From the NCBI RefSeq assembly GCF_008923365.1, contig NZ_WBMR01000035.1, positions 1 through 61,943 on the forward strand: a DNA stretch of 61,943 nucleotides, in the 5' to 3' direction. Below, piece after piece: positions 8,658 through 18,072 of the stretch. Origin of the DNA: Actinomadura montaniterrae. Lineage in GTDB: Bacteria > Actinomycetota > Actinomycetes > Streptosporangiales > Streptosporangiaceae. Both the position numbers and the translations under genes were made by a program. Positions within the stretch are counted from its first letter, which is position 1. Each line of letters starts with the position of its first letter. Under the pieces are notes generated by a model. It was not told the DNA's origin and searched no databases. It saw only the letters and a list, made by a program, of their open reading frames with translations.

Positions 8658-10114
8658 CCTCCAGCGGCCTGACGATCACCGGGCTCACCGTGGACGTCCC
8701 CGGACGCCGCGTCGTGCACGGCCTCGACCTCGCCGTCCCGGCCGGGCGCGTCCTCGCGCTCGCCGGGCCGAGCGGCGGCGGCAAGACCCTCACCGCCCGC
8801 GCGATCGCCGGCCTGCACCCGCACGGCGGGACCGTCCTGGTCAACGGCCGGCCTTCGGTGCGCGGGCGCGACGTCGGGTACGCCTTCCAGGACGCGCTCG
8901 CCTCGCTCAACCCGACCGTGACCGTCCGGCGGCACCTCACCGAGACCGTCAAAGCGCACGGCACAGGCGACCCGGGCGCCGCGCTGGCCCGCTTCGGGCT
9001 CGACCCGGCGCTGGCCGCCGCGCACCCGTTCGAGCTGTCCGGCGGGCAGGCGCAGCGCGTCGCGCTCGCGCTCGCCACCGTGCACGGGCCGCCCGTCCTC
9101 ATCGCCGACGAGGTCACCACCGCCCTGGACCCGGTCACCCAGGCGGCCGTGCTCGACCTCGTCCGCGCGGAGGCCCGCGACCGCGCCATCCTGCTCATCA
9201 CCCACGACCTGGCCGCCGCCGCCCGCTGGGCCGACGACATCGCCGTCATGCGGGACGGCCGCATCGTCGAGCAGGGGCCCGCCGATCGGATCCTCGCCGA
9301 CCCGCAGAGCGACCTGGCACGGGGCCTCGTCGCGGCCGCCACCGCCGCACCCGTCGCGGCGGAGGCGCCGCCGGGCGACGGCGAAGCCGTGTCCGTCCAG
9401 GGCCTGCGGCGCGTCCTGCGGTCCCGGCGCCGCACGACCGTCGCGCTGGACGGCGCCGACCTGGCGGTCCGTCCTGGCGAGGCCGTCGCGATCGTCGGGC
9501 GCAGCGGCTCGGGCAAGTCGACGCTGGTCGGTGCCCTCGCCGCCCTCGACCGTCCCGACGCCGGCACCGTCCTGCGCGGCGGCCGGGACGTCTGGGCGCT
9601 GCGCGACCGCGACCGGCGCGCCGTCCGCCGCCGGACCGGCCTGGTCTTCCAGGACCCGCTCGCCTCCTTCGACCCCCGGCACACCGTCCGGCAGGCCATC
9701 GCGGAGGCCGGTCCCTACGACGACGACCTGCTGCGCTACGTCGGCCTCGACCCCGCCATGGCGGCGCGACGTCCCGCCACGCTGTCCGGCGGCGAATGCC
9801 AGCGCGTCGCGATCGCCCGCGCGCTCGCGCAGAAGCCCGACGTGCTCCTCGCCGACGAGCCGACCAGCGGCCTGGACGTCCTCACCGAGGACCGCGTCCT
9901 GCGGCTGCTGACCGGCCTGCGCCGCGACCACGGCATCACGATCGCCCTGGTCACGCATGACCTGCGCGTCGCTCGCCGCGTCGCGGACCGGGTCGTCGTC
10001 CTGCACGCCGGACGGATCGTCGAGGACGTGCCCGCCCGCGCCCTCGACGACGCCCGCCACCCCGAGACGAGGCGGCTCCTGGACGCCACCGCCCTCACCG
10101 GAAAGTGGGCCTAG
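8654..10114 (+). CDS. Fused double ATPase of the peptide/nickel-type ABC importer (DppD-DppF fusion)
   Basis: A 486-residue protein with two complete ABC ATPase domains in one chain. The first (about 1-230) has Walker A GPSGGGKT, signature LSGGQAQRV and Walker B VLIADEVTT. The second (about 245-486) has Walker A GRSGSGKS, signature LSGGECQRV and Walker B VLLADEPTSGLD. Each has its Q-loop and a terminal LITHD or LVTHD. In most Opp/Dpp systems these are separate D and F subunits; fusion is known in actinobacteria. The GTG at 8654 overlaps the stop of the DppC gene (GTGA); GTG 8651 is an alternative. It completes a self-sufficient importer: binding protein, two permeases, fused ATPases. Confidence 0.93.
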   Translation: MTSSGLTITGLTVDVPGRRVVHGLDLAVPAGRVLALAGPSGGGKTLTARAIAGLHPHGGTVLVNGRPSVRGRDVGYAFQDALASLNPTVTVRRHLTETVKAHGTGDPGAALARFGLDPALAAAHPFELSGGQAQRVALALATVHGPPVLIADEVTTALDPVTQAAVLDLVRAEARDRAILLITHDLAAAARWADDIAVMRDGRIVEQGPADRILADPQSDLARGLVAAATAAPVAAEAPPGDGEAVSVQGLRRVLRSRRRTTVALDGADLAVRPGEAVAIVGRSGSGKSTLVGALAALDRPDAGTVLRGGRDVWALRDRDRRAVRRRTGLVFQDPLASFDPRHTVRQAIAEAGPYDDDLLRYVGLDPAMAARRPATLSGGECQRVAIARALAQKPDVLLADEPTSGLDVLTEDRVLRLLTGLRRDHGITIALVTHDLRVARRVADRVVVLHAGRIVEDVPARALDDARHPETRRLLDATALTGKWA

Positions 10115-10232
10115 CACTACCCCCATTGACGTCCTGGCCCTACGGCCCGGCGGGTGCCCCCGGCACGAGCATGAAGGCACACCAGCCGCCGGGAAGCGCC
10201 CGGCTCCTGCCGCACGAAGGAGTGACGGACAC

Positions 10233-13067
10233 ATGAGCGGGTCCAGGACTCGAACCACGGCGCTGTGCGCCGCGCTCGCCCTCGCCGGGACGTTGGCCCC
10301 CGCGATGCCGGCCCACGCGTTCACCGGGCACGGGAAGACCGCCGGGCACCGGTCCGCCGCGCAGCGGATCCGGTCCTCCGGGACGACGGAACTGACCTCC
10401 GGCTGGGCGATCCGGTCGTCCGCCGACACCCGCGACACCGGCGCGGAGATCTCCAAGCCGGACTACTCCACGAAGGGCTGGCTGCCGCTGTCGCGGCCCG
10501 AGACGCTGATGGCGGGCCTGCTGGAGAACGGCCGCTACCCGAACATCTTCGACAACGACAACATGAAGAAGGTCCCGGCCGAGCAGTTCGACGCGAACTG
10601 GTGGTACCGCGAGCAGCTCACCGTCCACCCCCGCAAGGACGGGCGCACGTTCCTGGTGATGAACGGCGTCTCCGGCAAGGCCGACCTCTGGGTCAACGGG
10701 AAGAGGATCGCCGAAGGCGCGCAGCTCCAGGGCTCGTACGCGCGGCTGGAGTACGACATCACGCCCTACGTCAAGGACGGCGCGAACGCGATCGCGCTCG
10801 ACGTCTCCCGCAACGACGAGGACATCACCAAGTTCGACACGCCCATGCGGTACCTGACGCAGAACCAGGTCGACTGGAACCCGATGGCGCCCGACCAGAA
10901 CACGGGGCTGCAGTACGCGCCGCAGATCGTCCAGGAGGGCCCGGTCTCGGTCCGCAACGCGCACGTGCTGCAGGACGACGCCGCCGACCTGTCCACCGCC
11001 GACCTGACCGTCAAGGCCGACGTGCGCAACAACACCGGGACGCCGCAGCGGGTGACCGTGTCCGGGACGATCACGCATGGCTCCACCCGCATCGCCTGCA
11101 AGGCGACCGTCACGGTGCCCGCGCACGCGACCCGCACCGTCACGATCACCAAGGCGGACTGCCCCGGCCTGCACCTGAAGGACCCGGCCGTGTGGTGGCC
11201 GTACCAGATGGGCGACCAGCCGATGTACCACCTCGCGCTCGACGCGTCCGTGGACGGGACGGTCTCCAGCACCGCCGCCGAGGACTTCGGGATCCGGACG
11301 GTGACGTCCCGGCTCACCAAGCCCGTCCCCGGCAAGACGCACGGCAAGGACGGCTACCGGCAGTTCATCGTCAACGGCAAGCCGCTCGTCATCCGCGGCG
11401 CCGGATGGTCGCCGGACCTGTTCCTGCGCTACTCGCCGTCCAACGTCGCGAACCAGATCTCCTACATCCGGAACATGGGCCTCAACGCGGTCCGGTTCGA
11501 GGGCAACTTCCCGCCGGACGACATGTTCGCGCAGCTCGACCGGGCCGGCGTCCTCGCCATGCCGGGCTGGCAGTGCTGCGCGCTCTGGGAGAACAAGTCG
11601 TCGACCTGGTCGAACGACGTCAAGGCCAACGCGTCCAACCAGGCAGGCACCATGGCGGAGCGGCTCCGCGACCACCCGAGCGTGTTCACCTTCTTCCAGG
11701 GCAGCGACGACGCGCCCGACCCGGAGAAGGAGGCCCTCTACCTCAAGGCGTTCGAGAAGGCCGACTTCCGGCTCCCGCAGGTCGCCGCGGCCGAGTACAA
11801 GTCGTCGCCCAAGCTCGGGCCGGCCGGCACCAAGGAGGGCGGCTACAACTACTTCCCGCCGAACGCCCTGTGGAACAACAAGCGCGAGACCGTCAACACC
11901 AACGACCCGACGCTCAGCATGACCGGCAGCGCCTGGGGCTTCGACACCGAGGTCAGCACCGGCAACACCATCCCGACGCAGGACTCGCTGAACCGCTTCC
12001 TCAGCGCCGCCGAGCAGAAGAAGATCTGGGACCCGGCGACCGCGCAGGGCCAGACCGCCGGCCAGGACATGTACCACACGTTCTTCTACTCCGACTACAC
12101 GCGCCTGTCCCGCATGGGCGTCTACAACACCCCGCTGTGGCACCGGTACGGCCCCTGGAAGGACGCCGGTTCGTACCAGAAGACCGTCCAGCTCGGCCAG
12201 TACGAGGTGACGCGCGCGCAGTTCGAGTCGTACATCGGCAACTCCACCGACAAGGCGAACCCCAGCACCGGGATCATCTACTGGATGCTGAACAAGGCGT
12301 GGCCGTCGCTGCAGTGGAGCATGTACGGGTCCGACTTCGACCAGCCCGGCGTCTACTTCGGCGCCAAGAAGGCCAACGAGCCCGTCCACGTCATGTACTC
12401 CTACGACGACGACTCCATCAAGGTCGCCAACCTCACCGGCGCCCGCCAGGACGGCCTGCGCGCCACCGCGCAGATCATCGACCTCGACGGCAAGGTCCGC
12501 GCGACCGCCAGCGCGCCCGTCGGGACGCTGGGCAGCCAGGACGTCCGGACCGTCCTGCACCCGAAGGTCCCGGCCGGGATCTCCAAGACCTACTTCGAGA
12601 AGCTCACCCTCACCCGCGGCTCCGAGGTCGTCAGCCGCAACGTGTACTGGCTGTCGACCAAGGCCGACCAGGTCGACTGGCCGAAGACCCACGCGCCCGG
12701 CAAGTACACCCCGTCCAACGGGTTCGCGGTCTTCCAGAAGGACGGCTACGCCGACCTGACCGGCCTGCGCTCCCTCAAGCCCGCCGACATCAAGGTCCAG
12801 GCCACCACCCGCCGCGAGGGCGGCGAGATGGTGACGAGCGTGACCGTCCGCAACGTCGGCCACGGCGGCGCCCCGGCCCTGTTCACCCGCGCGGACCTGT
12901 TCGCGGGCGGCAAGCAGGTGCTGCCGATCCGCTGGAGCGACAACGACGTCACGCTCTGGCCGGGCGAGCAGCAGACCATCACGGCCCGCTACTCCGCCAC
13001 GTCCGGTAAGCCCGACGTCCGCGTCAACGGCTTCAACGTCCCCGAGCAGACCCGCCACGCCGGCTGA
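10233..13067 (+). CDS. Secreted GH2 glycosidase, exo-beta-D-glucosaminidase-like
   Basis: A 944-residue protein with a cleavable signal peptide (Arg near the start, hydrophobic core, cut near AHA-FTG). It has GH2 architecture: jelly-roll sugar-binding domain, immunoglobulin-like domain, TIM barrel, then C-terminal beta domains. It resembles the actinomycete chitosan-degrading exo-glucosaminidase CsxA: the FFQGSDDAPD segment places the acid/base Asp at 492, and GFDTEVSTG places the nucleophile at Glu573. Expected reaction: release of GlcN from the non-reducing end of chitosan oligomers outside the cell. GAAGGAG precedes ATG 10233 at good spacing. There is a 118-bp gap after the importer operon. 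Its last codons and stop lie in an 18-bp tandem duplication. Confidence 0.9.
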   Translation: MSGSRTRTTALCAALALAGTLAPAMPAHAFTGHGKTAGHRSAAQRIRSSGTTELTSGWAIRSSADTRDTGAEISKPDYSTKGWLPLSRPETLMAGLLENGRYPNIFDNDNMKKVPAEQFDANWWYREQLTVHPRKDGRTFLVMNGVSGKADLWVNGKRIAEGAQLQGSYARLEYDITPYVKDGANAIALDVSRNDEDITKFDTPMRYLTQNQVDWNPMAPDQNTGLQYAPQIVQEGPVSVRNAHVLQDDAADLSTADLTVKADVRNNTGTPQRVTVSGTITHGSTRIACKATVTVPAHATRTVTITKADCPGLHLKDPAVWWPYQMGDQPMYHLALDASVDGTVSSTAAEDFGIRTVTSRLTKPVPGKTHGKDGYRQFIVNGKPLVIRGAGWSPDLFLRYSPSNVANQISYIRNMGLNAVRFEGNFPPDDMFAQLDRAGVLAMPGWQCCALWENKSSTWSNDVKANASNQAGTMAERLRDHPSVFTFFQGSDDAPDPEKEALYLKAFEKADFRLPQVAAAEYKSSPKLGPAGTKEGGYNYFPPNALWNNKRETVNTNDPTLSMTGSAWGFDTEVSTGNTIPTQDSLNRFLSAAEQKKIWDPATAQGQTAGQDMYHTFFYSDYTRLSRMGVYNTPLWHRYGPWKDAGSYQKTVQLGQYEVTRAQFESYIGNSTDKANPSTGIIYWMLNKAWPSLQWSMYGSDFDQPGVYFGAKKANEPVHVMYSYDDDSIKVANLTGARQDGLRATAQIIDLDGKVRATASAPVGTLGSQDVRTVLHPKVPAGISKTYFEKLTLTRGSEVVSRNVYWLSTKADQVDWPKTHAPGKYTPSNGFAVFQKDGYADLTGLRSLKPADIKVQATTRREGGEMVTSVTVRNVGHGGAPALFTRADLFAGGKQVLPIRWSDNDVTLWPGEQQTITARYSATSGKPDVRVNGFNVPEQTRHAG

Positions 13068-13091
13068 CCCCGGCACGCCGGCTGACCCCGG
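13056..13091. repeat. 18-bp tandem duplication across the GH2 stop codon
   Basis: Two perfect copies of CACGCCGGCTGACCCCGG lie at 13056-13073 and 13074-13091. The first copy contains the last codons and TGA of the GH2 gene; the second therefore supplies a second in-frame TGA. The second copy runs into the left arm of the terminator. Confidence 0.9.
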
Positions 13092-13133
13092 CGCGAAGGC
13101 CGGACGGGCACGCCGCCCGTCCGGCCTTCGCGC
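13091..13133. terminator. Bidirectional terminator between convergent GH2 and sulfatase genes
   Basis: A perfect 19-bp inverted repeat (13091-13109 and 13115-13133) with a five-base loop lies between the GH2 stop and the sulfatase stop. There is no T-tract, as is common in high-GC actinomycetes. It can serve both convergent transcripts. Confidence 0.85.
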
Positions 13134-13135
13134 GT

Positions 13136-15370
13136 CTAGTCGCTGTGCAGGGCGGTGCGCAGGCCGTCCTGCGGGGCGGGGGCCGCGACGGGCGCGGTGT
13201 CGATCTCGATCTGGTGGACGGTGCCGTTCCAGCGGGCCGGGGGCCGGTATCCGTCCTCGACGGGCAGCCCGGCGTCGTGGCCGATGCGCAGGCCTGCGCC
13301 GCCGTGCTGGAACGCGACCGGCCACTCCCCGCCGAGGGCTCCGGACGCGATCTCCTCGCCGTCCAGGAGCAGCGTGATCGTGCCGCCGTGGACGCGGACG
13401 CCGATCCGGTGGCGGCCTTCCGGCAGCGGATCGGTGGCGGTGACGCGGTCGAGGTCGCCGGCGCGGGAGCACGCGAAAGCGAGCCGGCCGCCGTCCGCGC
13501 GCAAGACGAACCCGCCGATGCGGTCGCCGAGCGCGCAGACCACGCCGTCCGCGCCGCCGTCCGCGACCTCGGCGTCGGCCGTCAGCGTGAACCCGCCGGT
13601 CAGCAGCGGCAGCGACTCGTCGTGGACGGGCTCGCCGCCCGGCCAGTACACGGCCCTGCTCGGCAGCCCGTACGGCGGGAGGACCATGTGCGCGAGGCGG
13701 TCCTGCAGCGAGTCCTGCAACGGCAGCACGTTGTTGCGCTCCGCCTCGTCCGCCCACCGCGCCTCCAGGTCGGCGACGATCTCCGGATGCTCGGCGGCGA
13801 GGTCGACGGCCTCGGCGAAGTCGGCGGACAGGTCGAACAGCGACCAGCGGTCCGTCGCGAAGTCGCGGCTGCCCCGGATCAGCCGCTCCTCGTCCAGGAC
13901 GCCGCGCGAGACGTGGTCGGTGGTCGCCTTCCAGCGGCCGTGGATGATCGACCGGGAGCCGAGCATCTCGAAGTACTGCGTCTCGCGGGGCGACGGCGCG
14001 TCCGGGTCGTCGAAGGTGGGGACCAGGCTGCGGCCGTCGACGGGCTGCTGCGCGACCCCGTCCACGACGTCGGGTGCGGGCACGCCGCACGCCTCCAGGA
14101 TCGTCGGCATCAGGTCGACGGCGTGCACCACCTGCCCGCGGATCCCGCCGCGCGCGGTGATGCGGCGCGGCCAGTGCATGATCAGCGGGACGCGGGTCCC
14201 GCCGAGCCAGGTGTAGCGCTTCCACAGCCGCAGCGGCGTGTTCCCCGCCCACGCCCAGCCCCACGCGTAGTGGGGATAGGTCTCCGGTGAGCCCCACGCG
14301 TCGAGCGCGGCGAGGTTGCCGGAGTGGGTGTCGCCCATGCGGGCGGAGAAGCGGTGCTCGTTGGGGGTGCCGAGTTGCCCGCCCTCCGCGCTCGCCCCGT
14401 TGTCGGACATGACGACGATGAGCGTGTCGTCCAGCCGTCCGATGTGCTCCAGGAAGTCCAGCAGCCGGCCGATCTGCGCGTCGGTGTGGGTGAGGAACCC
14501 CGCGTACACCTCGTGCATGCGGGCGAACACCCGCCGCTCGCCGGCGCTCAGCGCGTCCCATTCCTGGATCCACGGCGGACGCTCGGGCAGCACCGTGCCC
14601 GCCGGGACGACGCCGGACGCGACCTGCCGCGCGAAGACCTCCTCCCGCCAGCGCTCCCAGCCGTGGTCGAACCGGCCCCGGTACGGCTCGGACCACTCGG
14701 GCGCCACGTGGTGCGGCGAGTGCATCGCGCCGAACGGCAGGTACAGGAAGTACGGCTTGTCCGGGGTCGCGTGCTTCTGGTCGAGGATCATCCGCTGCGC
14801 GGTGGCGACGAGGTCCTCGCTGAGGTGGTAGCCGTCCCCGGGCCCGGCGGGCGGCTCGACGTAGTGGTTGTCGCTGACCAGCCACGGCGCCCAGTGGTTC
14901 GCGTCGCCCTGCAGGAAGCCGTAGTAGCGCTCGAAGCCGGCCCCGAGCGGCCACGTGTCGAACGGCCCCGACGCCGACCGCTCCCAGCGCGGCGTCAGAT
15001 GCCACTTCCCGACGGCCATCGTCGAGTGCCCGGCATCGCGCAGGACGCGGGGGAGCGGCGCCGCCGACCGCGGGATCCGCGCGGTGTATCCGGGCTGGTC
15101 GACCGGCAGGTCCACCAGGAACCCCATGCCGACCGCGTGGTGGTTGCGGCCCGTCAGCAGGCTCGCGCGCGTCGGCGAGCACATCGCGGTGACGTGGAAG
15201 CGGTTGTAGCGCAGGCCGCCGGCGGCGAGCCGGTCGACGTTCGGCGTCGCGACGTCCGACCCGTACGCGCCGAACTGCGCGAACCCGAGGTCGTCCAGCA
15301 CGATCACGATCACGTCCGGCGCACTGCGGGAGGCGCGGGGCCGTGGGGGCGCGGCGCTCGGTTCGGGCAT
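13136..15370 (-). CDS. Arylsulfatase with C-terminal lectin-like domain
   Basis: A 744-residue type I sulfatase. Near the start it has the metal-binding VIVIVLDDLGFAQFGAYG segment, and the signature CSPTRASLLTGR, whose Cys should be oxidised to formylglycine. VGKWHL and the DNGAS segment supply further active-site residues. The last 160 or so residues look like a concanavalin-type beta sandwich, a common extension of actinobacterial arylsulfatases. No signal peptide is evident, so it is probably cytoplasmic. It hydrolyses sulfate esters; the natural substrate is unknown. It is divergent from a TetR regulator 89 bp away, which is the likely controller, and convergent with the GH2 gene. Confidence 0.93.
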   Translation of the reverse strand: MPEPSAAPPRPRASRSAPDVIVIVLDDLGFAQFGAYGSDVATPNVDRLAAGGLRYNRFHVTAMCSPTRASLLTGRNHHAVGMGFLVDLPVDQPGYTARIPRSAAPLPRVLRDAGHSTMAVGKWHLTPRWERSASGPFDTWPLGAGFERYYGFLQGDANHWAPWLVSDNHYVEPPAGPGDGYHLSEDLVATAQRMILDQKHATPDKPYFLYLPFGAMHSPHHVAPEWSEPYRGRFDHGWERWREEVFARQVASGVVPAGTVLPERPPWIQEWDALSAGERRVFARMHEVYAGFLTHTDAQIGRLLDFLEHIGRLDDTLIVVMSDNGASAEGGQLGTPNEHRFSARMGDTHSGNLAALDAWGSPETYPHYAWGWAWAGNTPLRLWKRYTWLGGTRVPLIMHWPRRITARGGIRGQVVHAVDLMPTILEACGVPAPDVVDGVAQQPVDGRSLVPTFDDPDAPSPRETQYFEMLGSRSIIHGRWKATTDHVSRGVLDEERLIRGSRDFATDRWSLFDLSADFAEAVDLAAEHPEIVADLEARWADEAERNNVLPLQDSLQDRLAHMVLPPYGLPSRAVYWPGGEPVHDESLPLLTGGFTLTADAEVADGGADGVVCALGDRIGGFVLRADGGRLAFACSRAGDLDRVTATDPLPEGRHRIGVRVHGGTITLLLDGEEIASGALGGEWPVAFQHGGAGLRIGHDAGLPVEDGYRPPARWNGTVHQIEIDTAPVAAPAPQDGLRTALHSD

Positions 15371-15405
15371 GGGGGGCTCCTTCCGTGGTAGCGCCGATTA
15401 AAGCA

Positions 15406-15420
15406 CACGCGTTAAACGTG
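15406..15420. promoter_or_regulatory. Possible operator between sulfatase and TetR gene
   Basis: The AT-richer gap between the divergent sulfatase and tetR genes contains CACG at 15406 and CGTG ending at 15420, with the near-symmetric core CGTTAAACG. It is a weak palindrome in the position expected for a TetR operator. Confidence 0.3.
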
Positions 15421-15459
15421 GGTTTTGCGTTGACCGGCCCGGCCCCGCAGACTGGACGC

Positions 15460-16098
15460 GTGCCCGCAGCCGACACCCGGACCCGCCTGATCGAGGTCGC
15501 CGAGCGGCTGTTCGCGGAGCGCGGCGTCAACGCCGTCTCCCTGCGCGAGATCGCCGCCGCCGCCGGGCAGCGCAACACCTCCGCCGTCGCCTACCACTTC
15601 GGCACGAAGGAGAAGCTGGTCACCGCCATCTACCGGCACCGGCTGGCGCCCACCAACGAGCTCCAGCTGCGCCGGCTCGCCGAGGTCGACGACCGCGGGC
15701 GCGGCAAGGACCTGCGCGCCCTCGTCGAGGTGTTCGTCCGGCCGATGATCGAGCGGCTCGGCACCCCGGACCGTCCGAGCTGGTTCCTGCGGTTCGTCGC
15801 GAACGCCCTGTACGTCGAGAAGATGGCGCCCTACGATCTCGGCGCCGAGGACTGGACCCGCGCCCTGGACCAGCTCCACACCCGGATCAGCGCCTGCATC
15901 GACGAGCTGCCCGCGCCCGTGCGCGCCCACCGGCTGGACTTCTTCGTCGGCCTGTTCCTGCACACGCTCGCCAACCACGAACGGCAGGTCCAGGCCGGCC
16001 GTCCCGCCGACGCGGAACTGCTCGCCGCGGACCTGGTGGACGCGGGCGTCGCCATGCTGACCGCCCCCGTCTCCCGCGCGGCCCGCGACCACCTATAA
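15460..16098 (+). CDS. TetR-family transcriptional regulator
   Basis: A 212-residue protein with an N-terminal helix-turn-helix (about 1-60): LFAERGVNAVSLREIAAAAG followed by AYHFGTKEKLVTAIYRH. The rest is a helical ligand-binding domain of no recognisable subfamily. I chose GTG 15460 because it lies just before the first helix; there is no strong ribosome binding site. Divergent orientation to the sulfatase gene suggests it represses that gene and itself. The inducer is unknown. Confidence 0.9.
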   Translation: MPAADTRTRLIEVAERLFAERGVNAVSLREIAAAAGQRNTSAVAYHFGTKEKLVTAIYRHRLAPTNELQLRRLAEVDDRGRGKDLRALVEVFVRPMIERLGTPDRPSWFLRFVANALYVEKMAPYDLGAEDWTRALDQLHTRISACIDELPAPVRAHRLDFFVGLFLHTLANHERQVQAGRPADAELLAADLVDAGVAMLTAPVSRAARDHL

Positions 16099-16158
16099 CC
16101 ACCGCCCGCACCCTCGGGCTCGCCGGGCAAGCCGGAGGCCATCACCCACGCCGCCTGA

Positions 16159-17058
16159 TCAGGCCGGGGTGAGGGTGGCGAGGTCTTGGTCGGTGAGGCG
16201 GATGGCGGCGGCGGCGACGTTCTGGTCCAGGTGGGCGAGGTCGCCGGTGCCGGGGATCGCCAGGACGTGCGGGCCCTGATGCAGCGTCCAGGCCAGGCGG
16301 ATCTGCGCGGGGGAGGCCCCGTGTGCGCGCGCGACGGCGTTGATGGCCGGGTCGTCGTCGCCGGACCGGCCCTCCTCCTCGCGGGTGCCCGCCAGCGAGT
16401 AGAACGGGACGAACGCGACGCCCTGCTCGCCGCACAGACGCAGCATCCGCTCCTGCTCGGGGAAGGCGCCGAAGCCGTACGGGTTCTGGACGCACGCGAC
16501 CGGCGCGATGGCCTGCGCCTCCGCCAGATGCTCCGGGCCGACGTTCGACAGTCCGAGATGCCGGATCAGTCCGGCCTTGCGCAGCTCGGCGAGCGCGCCG
16601 AACCGCTCGGCGAACTCGCCGTGCCTTCGCAGGACGCGCAGGTTGACGAGGTCCAGATGGTCGCGGCCGAGCTGGCGGAGGTTCTCCTCGACCTGGCCGC
16701 GCAGCGCGTCCGGGGTCATCGCGTGCGGCGCCCACCGGCCGGACGCGTCCCGCGCCGGTCCGACCTTGGTCGCGATCACCAGGTCGTCCGGGTAGGGCGC
16801 CAGCGCGGTGTTGATCAGCTCGTTCGCCGACCGCAGCGGCGAGAAGTAGAAGGCGGCGGTGTCGATGTGGTTCACGCCGAGCTCGACCGCGCGCCGCAGC
16901 ACCGCGACCGCCTGCCCGCGGTCGCGGGGCACCGCGTCCGGGATCAGGGCCGTGCCGGTCTGCGGCAGGCGCATCGCGCCGAAGCCGATCCGGTTGACCA
17001 CCAGGTCGCCGAGCCGCCAGGTGCCCGCCGCCGCCGCATCGATCATGTTCGAGACCAT
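16159..17058 (-). CDS. Aldo/keto reductase
   Basis: A 299-residue NADPH-type oxidoreductase with a TIM barrel. Visible motifs are GFGAMRLP near the start, HIDTAAFYFSPLRSANELI with the catalytic Asp and Tyr, and VIATKVGP with the catalytic Lys. The usual catalytic His position falls in LDLVNLRVLRRHG, where the canonical H is not obvious, as in the YdbC-like branch. Near the C-terminus IPGTGDLAHLDQN is the cofactor-binding loop. I start at ATG 17058; the frame is open further upstream. Substrate unknown. It stands alone, with a 63-bp gap to the next minus-strand gene. Confidence 0.88.
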   Translation of the reverse strand: MVSNMIDAAAAGTWRLGDLVVNRIGFGAMRLPQTGTALIPDAVPRDRGQAVAVLRRAVELGVNHIDTAAFYFSPLRSANELINTALAPYPDDLVIATKVGPARDASGRWAPHAMTPDALRGQVEENLRQLGRDHLDLVNLRVLRRHGEFAERFGALAELRKAGLIRHLGLSNVGPEHLAEAQAIAPVACVQNPYGFGAFPEQERMLRLCGEQGVAFVPFYSLAGTREEEGRSGDDDPAINAVARAHGASPAQIRLAWTLHQGPHVLAIPGTGDLAHLDQNVAAAAIRLTDQDLATLTPA

Positions 17059-17121
17059 GCCGCGATGATCACGTCCGGCCGGGGGCGGGCGCCACTGATT
17101 CACCCTGGTGCGAAACGTGGG

Positions 17122-17634
17122 TCACTTGAGAACGGCCACGCCGATGACGGCGGTCGCCGGCACGGTGCCGTTGCCGCCGTCGCCGAGATGGACGCGGGAG
17201 TCCGCTGACGACCCGCGGTTGTCGCCCATCAGCCAGAGCCGGCCCGCCGGTACGGAAACCGGCCCGAAAGGCGTTTCGCGGGCGTCCGGCGCGAGGTACG
17301 GCTCCGAAATCGGAGTGCCGTTCAGAACGACCCGCCCATCGCCGGAGCAGCAGGCGATCCGGTCGCCCGGAATCGCCACGACCCGCTTGACCTGCGCCGT
17401 GTCGCGCCCGTTCAGCCAGGACGGCATCGTGAACACGACGACGTCACCGCGCTTCGGCCGGTAGTCCCCGCGGTCGACGGGACGCGCGTCGAACGTCCGG
17501 CCCGCATGGATGGTCGGCTCCATCGCCACGCTGGGATCGGTGTACCGGTGGTATCCGCGCACGGCCGAATTCGCCGCACCGCATCCCGCCACCAGCCAGG
17601 GGACCGCCACCAAGACGATCAGCCGCTTTCGCAT
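17122..17634 (-). CDS. Signal peptidase I-like lipoprotein lacking the nucleophile Ser
   Basis: A 170-residue S26-family protein. Conserved boxes are visible: KRVVAIPGD with the general-base Lys, and LWLMGDNRGSSADSR (box E). The nucleophile box, normally PSGSMEPT, reads PSVAMEPT: codon GCG puts Ala where the catalytic Ser should be. The N-terminus is not the usual membrane anchor but a lipoprotein signal (LVAGC, Cys18). Thus it is probably a lipid-anchored, catalytically inactive or re-wired homologue. ATG 17634 is preferred to a TTG nine bases upstream. No secreted-protein partner is adjacent. Function unknown. Confidence 0.82.
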   Translation of the reverse strand: MRKRLIVLVAVPWLVAGCGAANSAVRGYHRYTDPSVAMEPTIHAGRTFDARPVDRGDYRPKRGDVVVFTMPSWLNGRDTAQVKRVVAIPGDRIACCSGDGRVVLNGTPISEPYLAPDARETPFGPVSVPAGRLWLMGDNRGSSADSRVHLGDGGNGTVPATAVIGVAVLK

Positions 17635-17730
17635 GGCGGCCAATGGTACTTTCCGCGCCGCTCTTCGCGGTCCGATACGCCCGGAAAGCCACAGCGCCGC
17701 GCCGCTCTCGCCGCGCTTAGGATCGAGGAC

Positions 17731-18072
17731 ATGGTGCCTGATGATCCCGCTCTGGCCGGTGCTCCGTCCGGTGGGCGGGTCACGTCACGGCTCATCGTTG
17801 GTCTGACCGCTTGGTGGCTGGCCTTCCCTATCGCGTTCTGGGCGGGCTCGGTGCTCTTCGACAACGATGTCTATGTCGATTCTTTCCGGGATTGGGTCGG
17901 CAGGGTTCTGTTGATCCTGGCGATCGGCGGTGCGCTGCTCTCGCCGATCGCCGGAATCGCGGTGTCGCTGGTCGGGCGGCGACGCGGTGCGTGCGCGCAG
18001 TTCGCCATGATGGCGGCGCTGTCCTTCGGCGGGTTCTTCTATCTCCTCTATGCCTTGCTGACCGCGGACTGA
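17731..18072 (+). CDS. Small membrane protein, unknown function
   Basis: A 113-residue protein with three hydrophobic segments: about residues 20-42 (AWWLAFPIAFWAGSVLF), 58-80 and 90-111. A short acidic loop, DNDVYVDSFRDW, lies between the first two. I recognise no family. Start ATG 17731 is chosen because it begins the first membrane-protein-like segment; the ribosome binding site is only a weak GGA. Its last 25 bases overlap the 3' end of the convergent TetR gene. Confidence 0.65.
   Translation: MVPDDPALAGAPSGGRVTSRLIVGLTAWWLAFPIAFWAGSVLFDNDVYVDSFRDWVGRVLLILAIGGALLSPIAGIAVSLVGRRRGACAQFAMMAALSFGGFFYLLYALLTAD

Noticed and set aside
10140..15578. Very long minus-strand open frame opposite the GH2 gene and in another frame of the sulfatase
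   Set aside because: No family features and it covers two well-supported genes; low stop-codon frequency at this GC explains it.
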